A stretch of DNA of 64,000 nucleotides, taken from assembly GCA_016934535.1 (NCBI GenBank), contig JAFGSQ010000007.1, positions 1 through 64,000 on the forward strand, in the 5' to 3' direction. A program made the translations under genes and the position numbers. Positions 44,614-53,173 of the stretch are shown here, one piece after another. Origin of the DNA: a candidate division WOR-3 bacterium (GTDB lineage: Bacteria > SDB-A). The notes beneath the pieces are model-generated. The model ran no database searches, was not told the origin of the DNA, and saw only the letters and a program-made list of their open reading frames with translations. The stretch's first letter is position 1. Each line of letters begins with the position of its first letter.

Positions 44614-44976
44614 TTATGGAGCGTAAGCTCCGACGTTGCCTTCCTGCATCCATGAATCCCATTCCGTTCCGTAATTTCTGTCGAAAGAGTGGAAATTCCA
44701 GTTCTTTTCTATTGAGTTCAGAAGTGAAAAGCTGCTTTTCAGTTCCGAATGCTCGTTTACATAGTCGGCCTCGACCTCGGGGTTGAAATTTTTTATGGCC
44801 GCTGCAACTTCTTCATCGGTGGCTCTTTGATCTCCGCTGTAAACAGCGTTGTTGTAATTTTCGGCTCTTTTTTGGGCTTCCTCTCTTCTCTGTTGAAACG
44901 TAGTGTTGTCGCCGCTGACGAGCGGAATGCAGAGAATCAGAAAAACTGTTGCGACTGCTGTGTATTTTTTTCTCAA
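44614..44976 (-). CDS. Small secreted protein, unknown
   Basis: 120 residues starting at TTG 44976; the start is fixed by AAAGGAGG at 44990-44983, six bases upstream. Signal peptide RKKYTAVATVFLILCIPLVSG. The mature part is acidic, rich in Asn, Glu and Ala, and predicted helical (QQRREEAQKRAENYNNAVY), ending in an aromatic, Gly-containing tail (WNFHSFDRNYGTEWDSWM). No family is recognised. It is the second gene of the cyclase-M48-C10 operon, 13 bases after the cyclase, so it may serve the same envelope-stress or proteolysis function. Confidence 0.75.
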   Translation of the reverse strand: MRKKYTAVATVFLILCIPLVSGDNTTFQQRREEAQKRAENYNNAVYSGDQRATDEEVAAAIKNFNPEVEADYVNEHSELKSSFSLLNSIEKNWNFHSFDRNYGTEWDSWMQEGNVGAYAP

Positions 44977-44989
44977 AACGCACCTCCTT

Positions 44990-47401
44990 TTATTTTTCAG
45001 TTAATTCGAATATTCCTGTCCATCCGTTCGCGGGTGGATTTTTTATGTATTCCTCGCTTCTGACTGCAAGGACTTTCGAGGGTCCGTCATCGGGGAAAGA
45101 GGATAAAACGTTCTCAAACAATCTCGCAGAATCGCCGAAATTTCCGCTGAAATACATATCCAGACCCTGTCGGTAAGTTTCAAGGGCGGATTGAAACTTC
45201 CGGTCCAGGGAGTTTTTTTTGCCGAGGAGTTCATAAATTCCTATGGGTTCCGTCTTTCCCTTCACTTTTATCAAATCTACTTTTCTCGTTTCGAAATCGT
45301 TTTCCACTATTTCGTTGGTTGTGTGGGATATCATGGTGTTCGTGCCGTAAAATTTATTTACACCTTCCAGTCTTGAAGCCAAATTGACGGCGTCGCCTAT
45401 TATTGTGTAATCCATTCGCTTGTCTGATCCGAAATTGCCAACAACCATGAAACCAGTGTTTAAACCTACTCGCATGTTCATTTTGGGTTTTCCTTCTTTT
45501 TCCCACTTGTTCCTGAGGCTGAGGAGTTTTGCTTGCATTTCGATAGCGCAGGAGCACGCTTTTTGGGCATGATCTTCAATATCCAGCGGGGCGCCCCAGA
45601 ACGCAATTATAGCGTCTCCTTCGAATTTGTCGACAATGCCGTCGTGATGCGATATCACGGCACACATTGACGAAAGGTATTCGTTGAGAAGTGAGGCGAC
45701 TTGTTCGGGAGGCATAGTTTCTGAAATACTTGTGAAACCTGCTATGTCTGAGAAGAAAGCTGTCATAAATTTCCTTTCTCCTCCGAGTTTAAGTTTTTCA
45801 GGGTGGCTGAGAAGCTCGTTTACGACCTTGTTTGACAGGTAGAATCCGAAAGCGTTGCGCACGAAATTCTTTTCTCTGGCTTCCCTGAAAAAACCTATGA
45901 GAGTACCCGTCACGTAGGAAAGTATCAATGCAGCGGGGACGGAAGAAAAATCTATAAAAGTTTTTCCGAAGACGTAAAAAGCCGAAACTGTCAGTGTGTA
46001 TAGAGAAATCAGAGACAGGAAAATTAATGCGCTTTTTTGAATTTTCAAATTTGATCCTGAATACGATCCTGCGAAAGACATGAAGACTATGAGCGCCAAT
46101 ATTAGATACTTGTCATATCTGGTGCGCAAAAAGCTGTCCGAAAGCAGATTGTCGAGTATGGAAGCATGAATGAAAACGCCTCCGTCTCCGGCGTTGAAAG
46201 GATTGGGTCTGATGTCGAACAAGCCGGGAGCGCTTCCGGCGATAAATATAATCTTGTCTTTGAAAGTGTTGGGCGATATGTAATTTTTTTCAAAATTCGA
46301 TATTGCCTGTTCGACAGACGAAAATTCGTTTTCTTTAATGGAAGCTATCACACCTTCGTCAATCTCTTCGAGCATTTGTTCAACCGAGTCGTACTCGAAA
46401 CCGTATATACTGTTCAAGTGTTCGTTGAAAAGTACGAATTCAATCCCCGGGTCAAGTCCCTCGTAGACTTTTTGCCTGATTTTAGAGTATTCATCGAACA
46501 GTCCCAAGTAATTATTATATTCACTGTACAGAGAATTTATTCCACCTGAATTGTAAAAAGAAGCCGATTTGAGAATTGCGGCGACTGTGTAGTTTTTGTA
46601 TGTTTCGTACATGCACCCACGGAAATTTACGATGGCTTCGCCTTCACGTGAGAGAGGGATACTTCTTTCAGTGTCTTTTTCGTACAAAGTGAGTGTGTTT
46701 CCGGAAATAACCTGCGAATCAGCACCCTCTATGAGATAATAAGCGGCTAATGATATCTGAGGGTAGTAGTTTCCATTGATGTGGTATAAAAGAGGAGAGT
46801 TCCTGTAAATCCCGTCATTGTCTGATTTTATGTTGACGCCACCCGGCATGAAAACACTTTCTGATATGATTTTGTGAGGAGGCTGAGAAAAAGTGTACGA
46901 AGGAAAATGCATGTCAGTATCTTTTAGCAAGATGTTTATGCTTTTCAGGTTAAGATTTGATGAATCCGAAAAGAAATTTTCATTTTTCGAAGCCATGAAG
47001 GCGACTATCACTTTACCGGATATTGCCGCAGAATGAGCGAGAGAAGAATCGTCTTCCGGTCCAAAAACCGAAGGTTCTGTGTATAGCACGTCCAGGATGA
47101 CCGCCTTGGCTCCTCCGGCGCTCAGGTAGTCAATCAGATCGGCGGTCATTTTTCTCGGCCAAGGCCAGTAAACACCTTCTGCGGCCATTATGTCGAGTGA
47201 ATTCTGGTCAATGAAAAAAAACACAATGTCTTCGTTCGGTTTTCCGGAAGAAAAAAGGAACAGTTTTCTCCTTGCGTCTGAAGTAAAAAACTCGAGTCTT
47301 GAGAAAAATCCTGCTTCGAAAGCGAGAAATACGGACAGAGCCCAGAATAATCCCGTGACCAGGGGAAAAAAGGTTTTTTGTATTATTTTTCTTTTAGTCA
47401 T
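44990..47401 (-). CDS. CHASE2-domain class III adenylate cyclase, membrane-bound
   Basis: 803 residues. One N-terminal membrane helix leads to a periplasmic CHASE2 sensor domain (about 40-410), then three membrane helices (about 415-495) and a cytoplasmic class III cyclase domain (about 530-720). Both metal Asp are present (FFSDIAGFT and KFEGDAIIAFWG). The Lys of VDKFEGD and the Thr of MDYTIIGDAVNLASRLE are the adenine-specifying pair of bacterial adenylate cyclases, and the Asn/Arg of NLASRLE are present. After it is a TPR-like tail (about 740-790). It heads the operon with a secreted protein and two peptidases. The signal sensed is unknown. Confidence 0.93.
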   Translation of the reverse strand: MTKRKIIQKTFFPLVTGLFWALSVFLAFEAGFFSRLEFFTSDARRKLFLFSSGKPNEDIVFFFIDQNSLDIMAAEGVYWPWPRKMTADLIDYLSAGGAKAVILDVLYTEPSVFGPEDDSSLAHSAAISGKVIVAFMASKNENFFSDSSNLNLKSINILLKDTDMHFPSYTFSQPPHKIISESVFMPGGVNIKSDNDGIYRNSPLLYHINGNYYPQISLAAYYLIEGADSQVISGNTLTLYEKDTERSIPLSREGEAIVNFRGCMYETYKNYTVAAILKSASFYNSGGINSLYSEYNNYLGLFDEYSKIRQKVYEGLDPGIEFVLFNEHLNSIYGFEYDSVEQMLEEIDEGVIASIKENEFSSVEQAISNFEKNYISPNTFKDKIIFIAGSAPGLFDIRPNPFNAGDGGVFIHASILDNLLSDSFLRTRYDKYLILALIVFMSFAGSYSGSNLKIQKSALIFLSLISLYTLTVSAFYVFGKTFIDFSSVPAALILSYVTGTLIGFFREAREKNFVRNAFGFYLSNKVVNELLSHPEKLKLGGERKFMTAFFSDIAGFTSISETMPPEQVASLLNEYLSSMCAVISHHDGIVDKFEGDAIIAFWGAPLDIEDHAQKACSCAIEMQAKLLSLRNKWEKEGKPKMNMRVGLNTGFMVVGNFGSDKRMDYTIIGDAVNLASRLEGVNKFYGTNTMISHTTNEIVENDFETRKVDLIKVKGKTEPIGIYELLGKKNSLDRKFQSALETYRQGLDMYFSGNFGDSARLFENVLSSFPDDGPSKVLAVRSEEYIKNPPANGWTGIFELTEK

Positions 47402-47468
47402 TTTGTGAATTGTGAAATTTTATAATTATAAGCTTCTTTGCGCCCGATGTCTATCGGCCAAGGATAAG

Positions 47469-47497
47469 TTGATTTGATACAACAGGGATATTAAAAT
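47469..47497 (+). promoter_or_regulatory. Candidate promoter for propeller/C39-like protein gene
   Basis: TTGATT (47469-47474), 17-base spacer, TAAAAT (47492-47497), then AAGGAAGG and the ATG at 47518. Confidence 0.4.
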
Positions 47498-47517
47498 TCA
47501 CTTAAAGGAAGGTAAAA

Positions 47518-49809
47518 ATGCTTTCTCATTTGTTAATGCTAGTCTGTTATTTCACGGTTTCTTTTCCTGTGAATCCTGTTGCGACATCAAGAGGAATGGT
47601 TTTTACAGACAGTGGAAGCAAAACCATTTATTTGGTATCCGAAAGAGGCGTTCTGGAGATATTCAAAGCTCCGGGGTGCGGTATGTATATGTCGACGTCT
47701 CCCTCCGGACGTTTGATAGGTTTCAAATACATTGACCGGCAAGGCATGCAGGTGCCTGCTGCAATAGATATAGAAAACCTTCATGTGACTGAGTTTTATC
47801 AACCCTGCAGTCTGGTGGGGCAGGTGTCTTTTTCGGCTTTGGACAAACCTGCCTTCACTATTGGAAATGAACTGGTATTTGAAAGCCAGGATGGCTTGAA
47901 GCGTTTCGATTTGGGATTTTATTCTAATTTGTGTCCCGTTTCTGCTGACGGCAATTTCGCCGTATTCAACGATTATAACGACGCGCTTTGGATATTGAAT
48001 CTCGAAAACGGTGAAAAGAAAAGAATAACGCCTCCCGGAACAGGTTACTGCTGTCCCGTGTGGTCTCGGGACGGGGAAAAAATCCTTTTCAGAGGTATTT
48101 CGGGAAACATTTACGTGTGGACACTTGAAAATTCGTCAACAGTGACGATAGAAGACGGTTTCAATCCTTGTTTTTCTCCGGACGGAAGGTATATTCTTTA
48201 TGAAAAAAGGTTTCACGCCGGACAAGTTTTGGTCAACTCTGACCTGTATATATGGGACACCCAGATTTCGTCTTCAGAGAGGATGACTTTCACTGAAAAT
48301 GAAAATGAAACGTATCCGGTTTATTTGAATGAAAGGCAAATCGCCTTCGTTTTACCGGACAGGAATGAAATTGTGACGGCTTTTTTGTCAGGAGCAGATT
48401 TGTTACCGGTATCGAGAATATCGCTGAACGAGGATGAAACACTACCCATTGAAAACTCAGTAAAATGCACGGGTAAAGGAGATTCATTGGATGTTACATA
48501 CATCCATCAGGTATACGACTCGCCTGATTGGTTCAACGGACACTGGGCGTGTGCACCGTCGGCGGCATTAATGGTTGTATCGTATTATGGATTGCTTCCC
48601 GCCTGGAAATGCCAGTGTTCATCTCCGTATTCGCACGAAAGCTTTTACGGGAGATACATTTGTGAAAGATATATGTTCAATGAGTTCGATTACAATCTTG
48701 CAGCAGACGATCCGGTTGGAACACCTTCCTACGGGGGATACGGATATATGTGGACGGGAAGTTATTCTCCTTATTCGAGGATGGTGCAGTATTATTTAAA
48801 TCACGGTCTGAGCGCATCGAGAGACGACACTCCGACTTTTGGTGAAACAGTGAACGAATTGAACGCCGGGTATCCCTACTCTATGTGTGTCGGATTGACC
48901 ACTTCAGGACACTTGGTGCTGGCGGTCGGCCAGGTTCTGAACTGGCACACTATTATTTTCAATGATCCTTACGGAAACAAGAACACAGCAGGATACCCAA
49001 GCTATGACGGAAAATACGCCAGGTACGACTGGCCGGGATACAACAACGGCAATCAGAATCTGAATCAGGTTTACTGGTGTGTGTCGGCAAGAGGTACGTT
49101 TCCGGATGTCAGCGACACGCTGATTGACGACAGGCATTTGACCAGTGGATTTTATCTTCATGCAGAAAATCCCTCATCTATGAAGTTTTGGAGAGACGCG
49201 TTTTCAGGCTATGAAAACCACAGCTGGTGGACTTATTCGACTCAAGGCACTCAAGACACTTGTTACGCCACCTGGACTCCCGCTCTTGCAGAAGAAGGCA
49301 TTTACGAAGTGTCGATTTATATTCCGGTTGTCAATTCGGGGGCCGTATCAGCTGTTTATCGGATTTATCATCCTTCCGGCCCAGACACTGTAGTAATTGA
49401 CCAGTCGCAAAATCCAGGGCAATGGGTTTCTTTGGGATCCTTCTTCTTCGACACTTCCGGCGGATATATATATCTGGGGGACAAGACCGGATATCAGGGG
49501 CAGAGACTTGCATTTGATGCGGTGAAATTCTCTTTGCAGGAGTCGGGAACAGAAGAAGAAATAATGAAACCTCAAACTGGTTTTTCGGCGTATTTTTCCG
49601 GTGAAGCCTTGATCATTTGTTTACAGGGACTCACATGGCATGAACTGAGTTTAAACCTCTATGACTCCGCAGGCAGGCTGGTTTTTTCGGGGATGTTGGA
49701 AGAGGGTATTAGCAGAACGGGAAATTTGAACCTCTCTCCCGGTCCTTACTTTCTCGTAGCCGATTTTGGTGCGGAAAAACACGTTGTCAAACTCTGCAAA
49801 CTGTTTTGA
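47518..49809 (+). CDS. Secreted beta-propeller/C39-like peptidase/golvesin-like mosaic protein with C-terminal sorting-type domain
   Basis: 763 residues. Signal peptide about 1-20. Residues about 25-300 are TolB/PD40-like propeller blades (CPVWSRDGEKILFRG, FSPDGRYILYEK). Residues about 325-530 look like a C39-family peptidase: a Cys in HWACAPSAALMVVSYYG, a His in TSGHLVLAVG and an Asp/Asn in IFNDPYGN, in the order Cys-His-Asp. Residues about 550-670 are a golvesin/xanthan-lyase-like C-terminal fold (YEVSIYIPVV, YRIYHPSG, DQSQNPGQWVSLGSFFF). The last 75 residues are an Ig-like sorting domain (LYDSAGRLVFSGM, SPGPYFLVADFG). Probably an exported or surface peptidase; the substrate is unknown. It has its own promoter and is divergent from the cyclase operon. 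Confidence 0.83.
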   Translation: MLSHLLMLVCYFTVSFPVNPVATSRGMVFTDSGSKTIYLVSERGVLEIFKAPGCGMYMSTSPSGRLIGFKYIDRQGMQVPAAIDIENLHVTEFYQPCSLVGQVSFSALDKPAFTIGNELVFESQDGLKRFDLGFYSNLCPVSADGNFAVFNDYNDALWILNLENGEKKRITPPGTGYCCPVWSRDGEKILFRGISGNIYVWTLENSSTVTIEDGFNPCFSPDGRYILYEKRFHAGQVLVNSDLYIWDTQISSSERMTFTENENETYPVYLNERQIAFVLPDRNEIVTAFLSGADLLPVSRISLNEDETLPIENSVKCTGKGDSLDVTYIHQVYDSPDWFNGHWACAPSAALMVVSYYGLLPAWKCQCSSPYSHESFYGRYICERYMFNEFDYNLAADDPVGTPSYGGYGYMWTGSYSPYSRMVQYYLNHGLSASRDDTPTFGETVNELNAGYPYSMCVGLTTSGHLVLAVGQVLNWHTIIFNDPYGNKNTAGYPSYDGKYARYDWPGYNNGNQNLNQVYWCVSARGTFPDVSDTLIDDRHLTSGFYLHAENPSSMKFWRDAFSGYENHSWWTYSTQGTQDTCYATWTPALAEEGIYEVSIYIPVVNSGAVSAVYRIYHPSGPDTVVIDQSQNPGQWVSLGSFFFDTSGGYIYLGDKTGYQGQRLAFDAVKFSLQESGTEEEIMKPQTGFSAYFSGEALIICLQGLTWHELSLNLYDSAGRLVFSGMLEEGISRTGNLNLSPGPYFLVADFGAEKHVVKLCKLF

Positions 49810-49829
49810 CAAATCTTTTATGGAGTGAT

Positions 49830-52800
49830 TTATTCAGGTAAATTTGACCCAAGTGTTTCTGTGATTTTTTCGGAAAGATCGGAGAGGGTGAAAGGCTTTA
49901 CCAAATAATTGTCGAATCCGAACTCGCTGAAATTAGAAAGTGCAAGATCATTTGAATAGCCGCTTGAAACCAGTGCTTTTACAGAAGGATTGATTTTTCT
50001 TATCTCTCTGACGGTTTCTTTTCCTCCCATGCCGCCCTGAACAGTAAGATCCAGAATTATAAGATCGAACGGGTTTTCACCGGGTTCCCTGAATTTACTA
50101 ATTGCCTCTTCACCGTTTCTCGCCGTTTCAACTCTGTAACCCAGTTCTTCGAGCATTTTTGATGTGACTTTTCTTATCATCTCTTCGTCGTCCATTAAAA
50201 GGATGTTCGCCTTGCCGTGTTTAATCTGCTTGCTTTTAATGCCGTTTTTAAAAAAAGCAACGCTATCCGATGCCGGTATAAAGATGTTGAAAGAAGCTCC
50301 TTTCTGCGGTTCGGAATCGACTTCTATCATACCGCTGTGATTTTTAATTATTGAATAAACTATCGAAAGACCAAGGCCTGAGCCGTTTTCTTTTGTCGTG
50401 AAATAAGGATCGAATATTTTAAGTATGTCATCAGGATGAATGCCGATGCCAGTGTCGGTTATGGAAATCTTTATGTATTTACCCGGTTTGAGATAGTATA
50501 AATATTTATATTTCTCCAACTGATCCTCGCTCAAATCGTGGTTGCGTGCGGTGATTTTTATCGTTCCGCCGCCGGGCATTGCCTGAACAGAATTCAGCAC
50601 CAAATTCTGTATTACCTGGGAAAATTGACTTTTGTCCACATCGACAACCCGCAGATTCTTTTCAAAATCATATTCAAGGTTAATGTCTGTTCCGCTCAGG
50701 ATAAATTTTGCTGAATCCGTTATTATCTCGCTGATCGAAGAAGCTTCTTTGACAGGAACACCTCCTTTGGCGAAAGTGAGAAGCTGTTGAGTGAGATCCG
50801 TAGCTTTTTTAACGCCTTTTTCAGCTTCGAGAAGACTTTCTTTCAGATCTTCGTCTTCTTGGGTATAAAGGTTGGCTATCGATATGTTTCCGCTTATCGT
50901 TGTAAGAATATTGTTGAAATCATGGGCAATGCCGCCCGCCAGAAGTCCGAGCGACTCCAGGTTCCTCATTTTTGAGAGCTGGTCTTCAATCTGTTTTCTC
51001 TCGGTTATATCTATCACATGGGTTATTATCCTTCCGAACGATCCTTCTTCTTCACGAAACGCAAACGAACTCAGAAGCACCCAGATAATTTTTCCGGATT
51101 TGTGATAGTAACGTTTTTCAAACTGTATGGAGTCTTTTTCGTTTAGAATGAGTGAATTTATATTCTTCATGGATTTGTACAAATCGTCGGGGTATGTCAG
51201 GTCGCTGAATTTTTTTTTCAACAATTCGCGTTCATTATAACCGAGCATTTCGCATAAAGATTTGTTGACGGCCAGGTAATGTCCCTCTGAATCCATTATG
51301 CTCATTCCGACGGGAGCGTTTTCAAAAGTGTTTCTGAATTTTGATTCGCTGACCCGGATCTTATGGTCACTCTGAATTTTCGCTATAATGTCTCCCAGAA
51401 ATGACACGACTTGAGACAGCAGTCTCTTTGAGATTCGGCTGAAGTCATCGTTTTCGTGTGAAGCAAGATTAAGGCAGGCGATAGGAGAACCCATGTGCAA
51501 GATAGGCAATATCGCGAGCGCCCTGATACCTTCTTCTATTACCGCAGGAAATTCAGAGGCCTGAATCTCTTTTTTTGAAAGAAAAGTAGGAATCTCTTTC
51601 CTTGCGACTAATCCTTTGGGGCTGTCTTTTTCGTAGAACTGGATTTTTTTAACGAAAGAATCCTTAAATCCCGAATGAGCGGCAAGAGCCAGACCTCCGG
51701 TGTCCTGTTCGACGATGTATATGCCGCCGCTGTCCACCTCTTCAATGGATTCAATGGAAATGAAGAGGATATAGTTCAGGGCTTCGTTCAAATCTGTCGT
51801 TTTTCCTATTCTCACCGCAAGCTCGTGCTGAAGTCTCAATATGTCTTCGTTCAGTTTTTTTTCCGTGATGTCGTCGGAGAGCCCAAGCAAGACGGTCGCT
51901 TCTCCGTTGTCGTCAGTAATAGGCATTTTTATTGTGTGGAGTATCCTTCTGCCGAATTTCGGAGAGTCTATCGGCTCTTCCGGTATGTCAAATACTTTAT
52001 TGCTTTGCAGGGTTTTATTGTCCATGAATCTGAAGAACTCAGCCTGGTTCTCAGGAAAGAAATCGAAATCAGTTCTGCCGATGACCTGCTCCTGTTTTAA
52101 TCCGTAAAGCTCTTCGCTCGTTTTGTTCCACATTATGAAGCGGCCTTCTTTGTCTTTGGCGAAAAGCGATATCGGAAGGTTTTCAATTATCTTTTCAAGG
52201 AATTGCTTGTATTCGCGTTCTTTTATGTGACTCTGTTTTTTTACCATTGCTGCCGAAATGTGATTTGCTACGAATTCAAGTATGTTCTGATGAAAATAAC
52301 TGTACGAAAATTCTTCATCGTACGATTGTACTACCAACGCTCCTATTATGAAGTTGTCACATTTAAGAGGTACACCGAGCCAGCTGAAGGGTGCGGTACC
52401 CTGGATATCAATATTTTCAACGTCGCAAAATTCATCCAGGCTGTCTCCTGATAACAGCAAGGGCGAGCCTTTAAGAACTACATAGTCAGTGAGGCTGTTC
52501 GTAACAGCTCTGGGAGCCGGCTGAGAATCAAAACGGTCTATGTAGCAAGGGAAACTGAGAGCTTTTCCCTCCTGGTCCAGGACGGCGACGAAAAAATTTT
52601 CGGAAGGGATTAAAGATCCAATGGTTGAATGTATTTTTTTGAATAAAACGTCGATATCATCGGTTTGATTTAATAAATCCGAAATCGAGAAAACCGCCTT
52701 TTGCAATTCGGTGGAAATTTTCTCTTTGGAAACGTCTGAATAAACGGCAATTATTCCGCATATACGCGGATCCTTGCTCATGTCTGTGGCGCGCCCGGAA

Positions 52801-53081
52801 ACGTATTTCTCAGCGTAAGAATCAAGAATTATTCTTAATTCAAATGGAACAGAACGCTCCGGTTCAGATAGAATCCCAGCGATTAATTTTTCGGTTTTGA
52901 TTTTTTCATCGGGATGGATAAAATCGAATATGTTCCTATTGATGACTTGTTCCGAAGAGACGTTGAATACATTTTTTATATTATCCGAGTGGTAGAGAAT
53001 GTTCCCGTTTTTATCTGCTATCAGAATCAGCTTTTGCAGACAATCGAGTATCTCATTTTGGAACAGATCCAGTTTTGGCAT
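49830..53081 (-). CDS. Hybrid sensor histidine kinase with PAS/GAF input domains and C-terminal receiver
   Basis: 1083 residues from ATG 53081, chosen because AGGA lies six bases upstream; a longer frame to 53126 has no site. Domain order: PAS (about 10-130), GAF (140-290), PAS (300-420), GAF (430-570), PAS (590-710), HisKA with the phospho-accepting His in GIAHDFNNILT, HATPase with DTGIGIHPDD and GSGLGLSIV, and receiver (about 965-1080) with DDEE, the phospho-accepting Asp in LIILDLTVQGG and a Lys in YLVKPF. No membrane helix, so it is cytoplasmic. A phosphorelay partner is not in the window. It follows the cyclase-AAA-TPR gene by 92 bases. Confidence 0.95.
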   Translation of the reverse strand: MPKLDLFQNEILDCLQKLILIADKNGNILYHSDNIKNVFNVSSEQVINRNIFDFIHPDEKIKTEKLIAGILSEPERSVPFELRIILDSYAEKYVSGRATDMSKDPRICGIIAVYSDVSKEKISTELQKAVFSISDLLNQTDDIDVLFKKIHSTIGSLIPSENFFVAVLDQEGKALSFPCYIDRFDSQPAPRAVTNSLTDYVVLKGSPLLLSGDSLDEFCDVENIDIQGTAPFSWLGVPLKCDNFIIGALVVQSYDEEFSYSYFHQNILEFVANHISAAMVKKQSHIKEREYKQFLEKIIENLPISLFAKDKEGRFIMWNKTSEELYGLKQEQVIGRTDFDFFPENQAEFFRFMDNKTLQSNKVFDIPEEPIDSPKFGRRILHTIKMPITDDNGEATVLLGLSDDITEKKLNEDILRLQHELAVRIGKTTDLNEALNYILFISIESIEEVDSGGIYIVEQDTGGLALAAHSGFKDSFVKKIQFYEKDSPKGLVARKEIPTFLSKKEIQASEFPAVIEEGIRALAILPILHMGSPIACLNLASHENDDFSRISKRLLSQVVSFLGDIIAKIQSDHKIRVSESKFRNTFENAPVGMSIMDSEGHYLAVNKSLCEMLGYNERELLKKKFSDLTYPDDLYKSMKNINSLILNEKDSIQFEKRYYHKSGKIIWVLLSSFAFREEEGSFGRIITHVIDITERKQIEDQLSKMRNLESLGLLAGGIAHDFNNILTTISGNISIANLYTQEDEDLKESLLEAEKGVKKATDLTQQLLTFAKGGVPVKEASSISEIITDSAKFILSGTDINLEYDFEKNLRVVDVDKSQFSQVIQNLVLNSVQAMPGGGTIKITARNHDLSEDQLEKYKYLYYLKPGKYIKISITDTGIGIHPDDILKIFDPYFTTKENGSGLGLSIVYSIIKNHSGMIEVDSEPQKGASFNIFIPASDSVAFFKNGIKSKQIKHGKANILLMDDEEMIRKVTSKMLEELGYRVETARNGEEAISKFREPGENPFDLIILDLTVQGGMGGKETVREIRKINPSVKALVSSGYSNDLALSNFSEFGFDNYLVKPFTLSDLSEKITETLGSNLPE

Positions 53082-53173
53082 TTTTTGTCCTTGAACAATT
53101 CTATTGAATGGCTCTTCAAAGAGCAACTAAAAGATTTGACCCGAGTGATTTTCTGGAAACCTGTTCATTCACA

